DNA of 64,000 nt from Acinetobacter proteolyticus (GTDB taxonomy: Bacteria > Pseudomonadota > Gammaproteobacteria > Pseudomonadales > Moraxellaceae), in contig NZ_KB849179.1 of NCBI RefSeq assembly GCF_000367945.1, positions 124,001 through 188,000 of the forward strand, written 5' to 3'. This document shows, one piece after another, positions 1 through 7,629 of this stretch. The first letter of the stretch is position 1; each line of letters opens with the position of its first letter. A program made the translations under genes and the position numbers. The notes beneath the pieces were generated by a model. That model saw only the letters and a list, made by a program, of their open reading frames with translations, did no database searches and had not been told where the DNA came from.

Positions 1-1607
1 TAGCCACCATTATTTTCTCGATGCAAGTCTATGACCGTGTAGTTCCATCGCAATCCATTCCTACACTCTGGGTACTTGCGAGTGGTGTACTGATTGCAGC
101 TATCTTTGAGTTTGTTTTAAGGCTATCTCGGGTCTATATTTCGGACATTATTGGTAAGCGAGCTGATTTACGGATTTCTGATCGAGTCTTTGGTCATGCC
201 TTAAGAATCAAAAATAGTGAACGTTCTAAGTCAACAGGTACCTTTATTTCTCAAATACGTGAGTTGGAGGGGGTTCGAGACTTAGTGACGTCAACCACCA
301 TGGGCGCAATTGCCGATCTCCCTTTCTTTTTCTTATTCCTGATTATTTTTGCAATCATTGGCGGCAACCTCTTCTGGGTGATGCTATTGGTGGTTCCTTT
401 GATGATTTTGCCTGCAATTTTGGCCCAGAATAAATTGGCACAACTTGCACAGGAAGGGATGCGTGAATCTTCAATTCGCAATGCCATTTTGGTTGAAGCA
501 GTACAAGGTATTGAAGATATTAAATTATTACGTGCAGAGTCACGGTTCCAGAATCAATGGAATCATATGAATGAAGTATCTGCTGATATTAGTATGCAGC
601 AGCGCAAGATCGTAGGTGTACTGACTGCGTGGACACAAAAGATTCAGGGCTTGACATATGCTGCGGTGATTTTAGTCGGTTGTTTTGCGGTAATGAAAGG
701 CGATATGACCACAGGTGCGTTGGTGGCCTGTTCGATTTTATCTTCACGTATGCTTGCGCCGATTTCACAAATCACAGGGATTTTGGGACGTTTACAACAG
801 GCAAAAGTCGCGAAGAAAAGCTTAGATGAGTTAATGCAGAAACCAGTAGATCAACCAGATCAAGCGCATTTAGTACACAAAGAAGTATTACATGGTGATT
901 ATGAGTTGAAAAAAGTGGTGTTCCAATATACCGAAGATGATCCACGTCCAAGTTTGGTAATCCCACAACTTAAGATTCGTGCGGGTGAACGTATTGCGAT
1001 TTTGGGGCGCAATGGTGCAGGTAAATCTACTTTATTACAGATTTTGTCTGCAATGCAGTTCCCTAATTCGGGTTCGGTGTATTTGGATGATCTGGATATT
1101 AGCCTGATTGATCCTGCCGATGTGCGTCGTGACATGGGCTTACTTAACCAGAATGCACATTTATTTTATGGCACTATTCGTGAAAACTTGACGCTTGGTG
1201 CGCCTTTAGCACGTGATGAAGATATTCTCAAAGCTTTAAAAGTAACCGGTGCGTTGAGTTTTGTGCATGAAAAGAAAGAAGGGCTAGATCATTTAGTATT
1301 GGAAGGGGGTGTTGGTTTCTCTGGTGGGCAACGACAAGCCTTATTATTGGCTCGTTTATTGATTCGTCAGCCAAATATTTTATTGCTGGATGAACCGACT
1401 GCTGCCATTGATGATGTGGCAGAAAAGCAATTGATTGATCACTTAAAGTCTTGGCTCGGTTATCGGACTTTAGTTGTTGCAACGCATCGACGTGCGGTTT
1501 TGGAATTGGTTGACCGAATTATTGTCATGAATGAAGGCAAAATCGTCATGGATGGACCTGTAGATCAAGTTTTACAACAATCAACGATAAAACAAAAAAT
1601 AGTTTAA
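1..1607 (+). CDS. Type I secretion ABC transporter, permease/ATPase (5' end outside window)
   Basis: Inner-membrane ABC exporter of the HlyB/LssB type that powers one-step export of a large substrate such as an RTX or biofilm adhesin protein. The reading frame is open to the left edge (ATIIFS precedes the Met at 21), so the N-terminus is missing and no start is assigned. Visible are the membrane domain entry VYDRVVP, several hydrophobic helices, then the nucleotide-binding domain: Walker A GRNGAGKST near residues 329-337 counted from the Met at 21, signature FSGGQRQ, Walker B ILLLDEPT and the H-loop THR. The HlyD-like adaptor follows after 17 bp, so the two are an operon. The substrate and the outer-membrane TolC-like partner are not in the window. 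Confidence 0.93.
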   Translation, partial: ATIIFSMQVYDRVVPSQSIPTLWVLASGVLIAAIFEFVLRLSRVYISDIIGKRADLRISDRVFGHALRIKNSERSKSTGTFISQIRELEGVRDLVTSTTMGAIADLPFFFLFLIIFAIIGGNLFWVMLLVVPLMILPAILAQNKLAQLAQEGMRESSIRNAILVEAVQGIEDIKLLRAESRFQNQWNHMNEVSADISMQQRKIVGVLTAWTQKIQGLTYAAVILVGCFAVMKGDMTTGALVACSILSSRMLAPISQITGILGRLQQAKVAKKSLDELMQKPVDQPDQAHLVHKEVLHGDYELKKVVFQYTEDDPRPSLVIPQLKIRAGERIAILGRNGAGKSTLLQILSAMQFPNSGSVYLDDLDISLIDPADVRRDMGLLNQNAHLFYGTIRENLTLGAPLARDEDILKALKVTGALSFVHEKKEGLDHLVLEGGVGFSGGQRQALLLARLLIRQPNILLLDEPTAAIDDVAEKQLIDHLKSWLGYRTLVVATHRRAVLELVDRIIVMNEGKIVMDGPVDQVLQQSTIKQKIV

Positions 1608-1624
1608 TACTTTGAGGAAATTTT

Positions 1625-2815
1625 ATGAGTGAACAACAACAGAACAGCAGTCGTCCCATGAACGTAACCTATAATGAACCAAAGTTACCTCGTTCGACGC
1701 TTGTTGTTTGGATGATTGGGATTGGTTTACTTTCACTCTTAATCTGGGCATGGTTATTTAATCTTGAAGAGGTTTCAACCGGTACGGGGAAAGTGATTCC
1801 TTCTTCAAAAGAGCAAATTATTCAGTCGCTTGAAGGGGGGATTTTAACTAAACTCGATGTCAATGAAGGGGATGTGGTTGAAAAGGGACAAATCCTTGCT
1901 CAACTTGATCCTACACGTTTTGCTTCGAATGTTGGAGAGTCAAAGTCCTTACTGATATCGGCACAAGCTACCGCAGCGCGTTTACGTGCTGAGGTGACAG
2001 GTTCACCCTTAAGTTTTCCAGAAGACGTACAAAAGAGTCCTAAATTGGTACAAGAAGAAACAGCGCTATATTTGTCACGACGTGCCAATTTGGAACAGTC
2101 AATTGAAGGCTATGAACAAGCAGCAAAACTGGTACGACAAGAACTGGCGATGACTGAGCCATTGGTTGCCAAAGGGGCGGCCAGTGAGGTTGAAGTCTTG
2201 CGTTTAAAGCGTGAAGCCAATGATCTAAGCAATAAAATCAATGACACGCGCAACCAGTACTATGTCAAAGCACGAGAAGAATTGTCTAAGGCAAATACCG
2301 ATATTCAAACTCAGCAGCAGATTGTGAATGGTCGAAATGACAGTTTAGAGCGTGCGGTATTTAAAGCGCCTGTTCGTGGCGTTGTGAAAGAAATTGATGT
2401 TACGACTTTGGGGGGGGTAATTCCTCAAAATGGTAAGTTGATGACCATTGTTCCTTTAGAAGATAAGTTGTTGATCGAGGCGCGTATTTCACCACGAGAT
2501 ATTGCATTTATTCGTCCTGGTCAGGAAGCTCTGGTTAAAATCACGGCCTATGATTATTCAATCTATGGTGGTTTGGATGGTAAAGTGACTGTGATTTCAC
2601 CAGATACCATTCGTGATGAGGTCAAGCAAGATCAGTTCTATTATCGTGTTTATATTCGTACTGATTCAGACCGTTTATATAACAAAGCGGGTAAAGCCTT
2701 TAGCATCACACCGGGTATGGTGGCAACAGTGGATATTCGTACAGGGCAAAAAACTATTATGGATTACTTGTTGAAACCGTTTAATAAAGCCAAAGAAGCA
2801 TTACGCGAACGTTAA
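1625..2815 (+). CDS. HlyD-family type I secretion periplasmic adaptor
   Basis: Membrane fusion protein linking the ABC exporter just upstream to an outer-membrane channel. It is 396 aa, the usual size. A short cytosolic tail is followed by one membrane helix (about residues 26-46, VVWMIGIGLLSLLIWAWLF), then a split lipoyl/barrel-sandwich region (EGGILTKLDVNEGDVVEKGQ), a helical hairpin, the second lipoyl half (FKAPVRGVVKEI) and a beta-barrel domain. The start has an upstream GAGGAAATTTT ribosome binding site. A strong terminator follows, so the operon ends here. Confidence 0.93.
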   Translation: MSEQQQNSSRPMNVTYNEPKLPRSTLVVWMIGIGLLSLLIWAWLFNLEEVSTGTGKVIPSSKEQIIQSLEGGILTKLDVNEGDVVEKGQILAQLDPTRFASNVGESKSLLISAQATAARLRAEVTGSPLSFPEDVQKSPKLVQEETALYLSRRANLEQSIEGYEQAAKLVRQELAMTEPLVAKGAASEVEVLRLKREANDLSNKINDTRNQYYVKAREELSKANTDIQTQQQIVNGRNDSLERAVFKAPVRGVVKEIDVTTLGGVIPQNGKLMTIVPLEDKLLIEARISPRDIAFIRPGQEALVKITAYDYSIYGGLDGKVTVISPDTIRDEVKQDQFYYRVYIRTDSDRLYNKAGKAFSITPGMVATVDIRTGQKTIMDYLLKPFNKAKEALRER

Positions 2816-2826
2816 TTTGTGTTGAT

Positions 2827-2856
2827 AAAAAACCTCGCTTGATGCGAGGTTTTTTA
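2827..2856 (+). terminator. Intrinsic terminator after the type I secretion operon
   Basis: Stem AAAAACCTCGC / GCGAGGTTTTT with loop TTGAT followed by a T-run. The A-rich left arm means it could also work on the minus strand. Confidence 0.9.
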
Positions 2857-2873
2857 TTTAGGTGTTAAAAAGC

Positions 2874-2879
2874 TATAAT
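2874..2879 (+). promoter_or_regulatory. Putative -10 element for the YigZ gene
   Basis: A perfect TATAAT lies 20 bp before the ATG at 2900. It predicts a very short 5' UTR, which agrees with the absence of a ribosome binding site. No clear -35 was identified because that position overlaps the terminator. Confidence 0.5.
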
Positions 2880-2899
2880 CTCGTTTTAAATTTGTATTT

Positions 2900-3505
2900 A
2901 TGTTTATGCCATTCACTATTGCCACTACGGTTACTTTTGAAGAAGACATTAAAAAAAGTCGTTTCCAAGCGATTGCTGCTGTTGTTGAAAATGAGCAGCA
3001 GGTGAAGAACTTTTTAGAAGAGCATAAAGATCTGTCAACGACGCATCAATGTTGGGCGTGGAAAATTGGGCATCAGGTTCGATTCAATGATGATGGCGAA
3101 CCCTCAGGCACAGCAGGGCGTCCTATACTCGCGACGATTGAAGGCAATGAGCTGACCAATGTGATTGTATTGGTGAATCGCTGGTATGGTGGGATTAAGT
3201 TAGGTACAGGTGGATTGGTTCGTGCTTATAGTGGCTGTGCGGGACAATGTTTGGTCTTGGCTGAAAAAATTGAGTTGATTGAAAAAAAGCAAATTCGCTT
3301 TGCTTGTTTATTCAATGAATGGGCGATTATTCAGTATGAGCTAATGCAGCAGCAGATCGAATATCAAGAGCAATATACTGAAACAGGTGTTGTGATTGAG
3401 GCGCGAGTTCAAGTGCATCAGATTGAACCATTAAGATTAAAACTCCAAGATGTCACGAGAGGTCGAGAGCAATTGGTATTGGTTGAGGAGCAAGACAATG
3501 AATGA
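2900..3505 (+). CDS. yigZ: YigZ/IMPACT family protein
   Basis: Conserved protein of the YigZ/IMPACT family (201 aa). The N-terminal UPF0029 domain shows the family hallmarks HQCWAWKIG, NDDGEPSGTAGRP and NRWYGGIKLGTGGL (about residues 50-112), followed by the smaller DUF1949-like C-terminal domain. In eukaryotes IMPACT modulates the Gcn2 response; the bacterial function is not settled, although an elongation-factor-like fold is known. Two in-frame Met codons (2900 and 2906) are possible starts. The 3' end overlaps the next gene by 8 bp, which suggests translational coupling. Confidence 0.9.
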   Translation: MFMPFTIATTVTFEEDIKKSRFQAIAAVVENEQQVKNFLEEHKDLSTTHQCWAWKIGHQVRFNDDGEPSGTAGRPILATIEGNELTNVIVLVNRWYGGIKLGTGGLVRAYSGCAGQCLVLAEKIELIEKKQIRFACLFNEWAIIQYELMQQQIEYQEQYTETGVVIEARVQVHQIEPLRLKLQDVTRGREQLVLVEEQDNE

Positions 3506-4112
3506 TCCTTTATTAAAATACCGAGAGCAGCATAAACAGCGTCTGAATTATATGCCGTGGCTGTATTGGACATTAAAATCCAAGCATCGTGAATGGGCTG
3601 AGGCATGGCAGGCCGAGTATCAAGCCTATCTGATGGATATGGAAACCGTTGAAATTGGTAAGAACTGTTTTATTTCACCTTTAGCACATATTTTTGCTGA
3701 ACGTGGTCGAAAGATTACGATTGGCGATAATACTTTCATTGCTGCCGATTGTACTTTGCATGGTCCTTTACAGATTGGCAATGAAGTTGCGATCAACCAC
3801 CACTGTATTTTAGATGGTGGTCGTAGCGGGATTAAGTTGCACGATCAAGTTCGAATTGCGGCCTATAGTCACCTATATGCATTTGATCATGGGATGGATT
3901 TAGATCGCGCCATTTATCAGCAGCCTGTCACTTCTAAAGGCATAGAAATCGGCTGTGATGTGTGGCTAGGCGCTCATGTTGGGATCAAGGATGGAATTAA
4001 AATTGGAGATCATGCCGTGGTGGGAATGAACAGTATGGTGACCAAAGATGTCGAGGATTATGCAGTGGTAGCAGGGAATCCAGCAAAATTAATTCGTTAT
4101 CGAAGCGAATAA
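3498..4112 (+). CDS. Hexapeptide-repeat acyltransferase (LbH family)
   Basis: Left-handed beta-helix acetyl/acyltransferase of 204 aa. The imperfect hexapeptide repeats run from about residue 50 (ISPLAHIFAERGRKITIGDNTFIA) to the C-terminus, with the coil INHHCILDGG, an H-rich loop YSHLYAFDHG that resembles the catalytic His region of maltose/galactoside-type acetyltransferases, and the typical ending VVAGNPAKLIRYR. The ATG at 3498 overlaps the yigZ stop by 8 bp; longer in-frame extension upstream lies wholly inside yigZ and is rejected. The acceptor is unknown. It may act on a sugar or surface polysaccharide. Confidence 0.85.
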   Translation: MNDPLLKYREQHKQRLNYMPWLYWTLKSKHREWAEAWQAEYQAYLMDMETVEIGKNCFISPLAHIFAERGRKITIGDNTFIAADCTLHGPLQIGNEVAINHHCILDGGRSGIKLHDQVRIAAYSHLYAFDHGMDLDRAIYQQPVTSKGIEIGCDVWLGAHVGIKDGIKIGDHAVVGMNSMVTKDVEDYAVVAGNPAKLIRYRSE

Positions 4113-4218
4113 AAAAGTGTATGAGATTCGATACATAAATTTAACCCACCATGCTTTTATCTATGTTAAGTTAAAAATAAGTAGAAGACCTAAGGTATAT
4201 ACCTAGAGAGAGGCGAAA

Positions 4219-5061
4219 ATGAACCGTGTAATTGCATGTATTGATTCTTCACCCTGTATTGATGCAGTTGCGGAAGCAGCGGCATGGGTTGCGAAACAAA
4301 CGCAAAGAGAGTTGGTACTGTTGCAAATCTTGGACTATTACCCAGCTAGCTATCATTTAGGTGAAATCAGTGGCGTGATTGGTTTTGAAAGTAATGCCAT
4401 GCTACTTAAAGAACTTGCAGAGTTAGAACAAAAGCAAAGTGAGTTGGCGCTCGATTATAGTAATAATTTACTGAATCATATTTCCGAATTGATCGAAAAA
4501 CAATATGGTTTAAGCAGTACTAAAATTCAGGAAAAAGGCGATTTTCTTGAACAAAGTTTTAATATTCTCCATGAAAATGATGTGGTCATCATCGGACGGG
4601 TGGGTGAGCGCGCCGCAGAGAAGAATAAGCCGATAGGCAGCAATGTCGAAAACTTTATTCGTGGTGCGAATTGTACAGTCATCACTGTTGGAGAACATTT
4701 CCAACCGCCAAAACGTTTTATCTTTGCTTATGAATATTCACCAACTTGCCAAAAGATGCTGCAACGAATCGCGCAAAGTGACCTGTTAAAAAAACTACAA
4801 TGCCATTTGCTTTATGTAGGAGACCATCCAGAAATGCTGGCGGAACCCGAAAAGTATTTGACCGATGCGGGTTTGGAAGTGGTTTCAGTGTACCGTTATG
4901 GTGATGTTGCACAAAATATTCTTGAATATCAAAGAGAACATGATATTCAACTGATTGTATTAGGTGCATTCAGTCATAGTAAAATTCATCAATTCTTCTT
5001 GGGTAGTATTACGACAAGCATTTTCCGTAATGCTAATGTGCCGCTATTAGTTGCTAAGTGA
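4219..5061 (+). CDS. Tandem universal stress protein (UspA family)
   Basis: A cytosolic protein of 280 aa made of two UspA domains, about residues 1-150 and 155-280. Domain 1 begins with RVIACIDSSPCIDAVAEAA and contains VVIIGRVGER; domain 2 ends with LIVLGAFSHSKIHQFFLGSITTSIFRNANVPLLVAK, which carries the G-x2-G-x9-G(S/T)-like ATP-binding pattern of the family. The AGAGAGG ribosome binding site lies 8 bp before the ATG. It is monocistronic. The family is linked to survival under starvation, acid or oxidative stress; the trigger here is not visible. Confidence 0.9.
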   Translation: MNRVIACIDSSPCIDAVAEAAAWVAKQTQRELVLLQILDYYPASYHLGEISGVIGFESNAMLLKELAELEQKQSELALDYSNNLLNHISELIEKQYGLSSTKIQEKGDFLEQSFNILHENDVVIIGRVGERAAEKNKPIGSNVENFIRGANCTVITVGEHFQPPKRFIFAYEYSPTCQKMLQRIAQSDLLKKLQCHLLYVGDHPEMLAEPEKYLTDAGLEVVSVYRYGDVAQNILEYQREHDIQLIVLGAFSHSKIHQFFLGSITTSIFRNANVPLLVAK

Positions 5062-5070
5062 TTCATTTTA

Positions 5071-5113
5071 TTCCATATAGTTATCCGCAATTACTGTGGA
5101 TAACTATATGGAA
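5071..5113. repeat. Perfect 16-bp inverted repeat containing two converging DnaA boxes
   Basis: Arms TTCCATATAGTTATCC (5071-5086) and GGATAACTATATGGAA (5098-5113) are exact complements around an 11-nt loop. TGTGGATAA at 5096-5104 is the complement of the consensus DnaA box TTATCCACA, and TTATCCGCA at 5081-5089 differs from it by one base. It separates convergent genes (universal stress protein, O-methyltransferase). No T-run follows on the plus strand, so a plain terminator is doubtful. Confidence 0.6.
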
Positions 5114-5180
5114 AAGCGGTGTAGATAAATATAATGTCTTGATATTGAAAGACTAAAAATAATAGGTTGTTTTTTAATCT

Positions 5181-5849
5181 CTATTTGACAATGGCAATTG
5201 CGAAACCATCATGGCCTTTTGAGCCAACGGTTTGCAAAGCTGTACAAGAAAGCAGTTGAGGGTGGTCTTTCAATGCAGTGAAAGCTTCACGAATTCCTTC
5301 TATACTCGGTTTCTTGTTATCTGCATCCAGAATTGCCCCTGCACGAATCACATTATCTAATACGATGATGGTACCTGAGTGTGACAGCTTGAGGCTGAGT
5401 TCAAAATATTCGCGGTAACTTTGTTTGTCTGCATCAATAAAAATTAGATCAAAGGGTTCACTACCATCTGCAATGAGCTGGTTCATGATATCGGCACCAC
5501 GGCCTTTTTTGAGTTCGATAGTCGTTGGCATACTGGCATAATCAATATTTTCTTGGGCGATGATCACATGAGTGTCGCGTCCCTCAACCGTCAGTAGATA
5601 GCCATCTTCAGGTAAGGCTTTGGCAAGCCAAATGGTACTGTATGCCCCAAACGTACCGAGTTCCAATACACGTTTGCATTTGTTCATCTGAATCAACATT
5701 TGCAAAAACATGCCTTGATTAGGTGCAACAGCCAAATGATTAGAAAAGCCCTGAGTATCAGTATTGTCTAATGCATGTTGAAGTCTTGGATCCGTGGGAA
5801 TTAAATGTGAATTGATATAGTCATCAATTTCGGTCCACATCTGTTGCAT
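5181..5849 (-). CDS. Class I SAM-dependent O-methyltransferase (COMT-like)
   Basis: Cytosolic 222-aa methyltransferase of the O-methyltransferase type 3 / catechol-OMT-like family. It shows motif I VLELGTFGAYSTIWLA, the acidic ribose-binding VEGRD, the metal/substrate Asp in FDLIFIDADKQSYREYFE, and VLDNVIRAG. These match the cation-dependent OMTs that act on phenolic hydroxyls. The ATG at 5849 is used here; a TTG two codons earlier (5855) is better spaced from the AGGT ribosome binding site and is a real alternative. No linked pathway gene identifies the substrate. Confidence 0.87.
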   Translation of the reverse strand: MQQMWTEIDDYINSHLIPTDPRLQHALDNTDTQGFSNHLAVAPNQGMFLQMLIQMNKCKRVLELGTFGAYSTIWLAKALPEDGYLLTVEGRDTHVIIAQENIDYASMPTTIELKKGRGADIMNQLIADGSEPFDLIFIDADKQSYREYFELSLKLSHSGTIIVLDNVIRAGAILDADNKKPSIEGIREAFTALKDHPQLLSCTALQTVGSKGHDGFAIAIVK

Positions 5850-5943
5850 AATCAAGTTTACCTACCAATTTGTTAGCTTTGCATTTTAAACGTTTATGCT
5901 CAGAGTGCAATTTTATTGCTGAATCAATCCGTATGATTGAAAC

Positions 5944-5973
5944 AAAAAAGAGATCATTTTGATCTCTTTTTTT
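5944..5973 (-). terminator. Bidirectional-looking terminator downstream of the M15-like gene
   Basis: Stem AAAGAGATCA / TGATCTCTTT with loop TTT, flanked by an A-run on the left and a T-run on the right, so it can act on either strand. It ends the lipoprotein gene transcribed leftwards. Confidence 0.85.
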
Positions 5974-5987
5974 AAATGTGATCTATT

Positions 5988-6701
5988 TTAGAAATTACAC
6001 ATTGAGCTATTTCGAGTGAGGTCGGGTCCCCAGGTACGATAGCCTTGGGTATCGATATGAATCTGACCGGAACTATATAAGCCAATTCCCAAGTCTAGGC
6101 TTTGACCATGCTGAGCCCAGAACTGACATAACTTAAACTTGGTTTGTTCAATATAGGCATAGTCTTGAGGCTGAGGATATTCAGGTCCAATCCGAAAATC
6201 GATGGCTGAGTTGAATAAATGTTTTGAAGAGCCTGCACCACCCGCACACTGGTTGAGTGGTAAATCACGATAGACCGAAGTCACTTCAAAATCGGTCAAA
6301 ATTTTGGCGGCGATTAAATATTTAAACACTCGTAAGGTCGAAAGGGAATTGCCCCACAATTCACGATTCGGCACCATATATTCAGTACGACCACATTTTT
6401 GCCAGTCGCGAGCAGTACGAAGTAACTCAAAGCTTGGAATAATATGTGCGACATTGTTGCGTGTTAAAAATTGCTCATATTCACGAACGCGTGCATAGTT
6501 TTCACCCTGATTCAGCCATTGGCGATAAGAGGCTGGCTCAACTTTGTTTGGGATCGGGCGGGTAAAAGTGACTTGTTCTTGAGGAATGTAAATTCTTTTA
6601 CCTTGGTTTTGATTTACTTTTGTCGTTGAGCTGGTACAGCCCGCCATCATCACAGGGATGATAAATAATGATAATAGACCCTGTAATTTATTTCGCATCA
6701 T
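5988..6701 (-). CDS. Lipoprotein with M15-like (D-Ala-D-Ala carboxypeptidase-type) domain
   Basis: Predicted envelope lipoprotein of 237 aa. The signal peptide MMRNKLQGLLSLFIIPVMMAGC ends in the lipobox MAGC. The C-terminal half resembles peptidase M15 zinc enzymes: the metal-binding type segment SSKHLFNSAIDFR (H-x6-D) and the later GQIHIDTQGYRTWG (H-x-D), where the family has its third ligand. The likely role is peptidoglycan trimming or cell-wall binding. ATG 6701 (or 6698) is preferred over an in-frame TTG at 6716 because it places a normal charged N-region before the hydrophobic core. Substrate and activity are unproven. Confidence 0.72.
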   Translation of the reverse strand: MMRNKLQGLLSLFIIPVMMAGCTSSTTKVNQNQGKRIYIPQEQVTFTRPIPNKVEPASYRQWLNQGENYARVREYEQFLTRNNVAHIIPSFELLRTARDWQKCGRTEYMVPNRELWGNSLSTLRVFKYLIAAKILTDFEVTSVYRDLPLNQCAGGAGSSKHLFNSAIDFRIGPEYPQPQDYAYIEQTKFKLCQFWAQHGQSLDLGIGLYSSGQIHIDTQGYRTWGPDLTRNSSMCNF

Positions 6702-6795
6702 AAAAAGGCAGTTCAAAATCTGTAGGCGTACTATTTTAATGCAAAATAGCGCATGAATAATGAGGTAATTGCAAAGAAATGTGTGGTTCGGGTAT

Positions 6796-6825
6796 AAAAA
6801 AGACCAGTAAAACTGGCCTTTTTTA
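6796..6825 (-). terminator. Terminator after fdxA
   Basis: Imperfect stem AAAAAGaCCAGT / ACTGGcCTTTTT around AAA. The poly-A left side becomes a U-run for leftward transcription from fdxA. Confidence 0.75.
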
Positions 6826-7155
6826 TTATTTTTCTAAATACTGAAGCTTATCTGGTTTACCATTCCACTCTTCGCGGTCAGCAGGTTGTTCACCAATTTG
6901 CGTGATATTATTGCCCGCCCATTTTTCCGACAATTCAGCATTGAGCTCAATAAACACTTCTTGGCCTTCTGGTAACTCATCTTCTGAGAAAATCGCATTT
7001 GCAGGGCATTCCGGTTCACAGAGTGCACAGTCAATACATTCATCTGGATTAATTACAAGGAAGTTTGGACCTTCGTAGAAGCAGTCTACAGGACAAACTT
7101 CAACACAATCTTGATATTTACATTTAATACAATTTTCGGTGACAACAAAGGTCAT
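6826..7155 (-). CDS. fdxA: 7Fe ferredoxin (3Fe-4S / 4Fe-4S)
   Basis: Small electron carrier of 109 aa. The N-terminal half has the two cluster-binding cysteine sets [17 protein letters not shown] and [12 protein letters not shown]. The Cys arrangement with an extended first motif is that of the seven-iron Azotobacter FdI / FdxA family, in which one cluster is 3Fe-4S. The C-terminal tail ([16 protein letters not shown]) is also typical. It stands alone with its own terminator, so its redox partner cannot be deduced from neighbours. Confidence 0.92.
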   Translation of the reverse strand: MTFVVTENCIKCKYQDCVEVCPVDCFYEGPNFLVINPDECIDCALCEPECPANAIFSEDELPEGQEVFIELNAELSEKWAGNNITQIGEQPADREEWNGKPDKLQYLEK

Positions 7156-7323
7156 GGCGGCAGCTACCTAAAAAATATGGTTTTCATTTTGCATAGCGTA
7201 TTTTAGGCAAAAAATACCGATAGAAACAATTCCTTTTATTGATATTTATTATTCGTATCAATGAAATGGACTTATTTATATGACTTTTGTTGATAATACG
7301 TCTCAACAACAGCGTGAATTCGC

Positions 7324-7491
7324 TCATCTGTGTTTTTTCTTGAGACCACCACCATCTTGTTTATTGACTGTTGCCCAAGCAATACGTTCAGCATCTTCTT
7401 GAGAGCGACCTTGTTCTAACTCGCTTTCCTCGATATGTTTCGCTTGTCTTTTCTGTTTTGCTGTATAAGCAGATTTATCGCCACGAGACAT
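7324..7491 (-). CDS. Small conserved basic protein (plasmid-stabilization-like annotation)
   Basis: A 55-aa ORF starting MSRGDKSAYTAKQKRQAKHI and ending GGGLKKKHR, with an AGAGG ribosome binding site 8 bp upstream. It matches a widespread proteobacterial small-protein family of pattern RGDKS-Y-T-KQ-R-A-HI-E-...-A-ERRAWATVNK-GGG. Databases often label that family 'plasmid stabilization protein', but I know of no firm function. The central stretch (QEDAERIAWATVNK) is predicted helical and the ends are basic. It sits alone between fdxA and mutS. Confidence 0.8.
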   Translation of the reverse strand: MSRGDKSAYTAKQKRQAKHIEESELEQGRSQEDAERIAWATVNKQDGGGLKKKHR

Positions 7492-7587
7492 GAGATTATC
7501 CTCTATCGACTTTTAGATCTGTTATAGCAATAGCATGCTCACTTAGGCGAATGGGTGAGAGATTGTTTATTTGAGCGGCAACTGTGT

Positions 7588-7621
7588 AAATCAGCTCTAG
7601 CATAAATGTTAGAGCTGATTT
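7588..7621 (-). terminator. Probable terminator downstream of mutS
   Basis: A perfect 12-bp stem AAATCAGCTCTA / TAGAGCTGATTT begins 8 bp past the mutS stop. The U-rich tail is short, so efficiency is uncertain. Confidence 0.6.
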
Positions 7622-7629
7622 GAAGGCGA

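Noticed and set aside
3450-3497. N-terminal extension of the hexapeptide acyltransferase
   Set aside because: It lies wholly inside yigZ in another frame and has no start signal; ATG 3498 fits family length.
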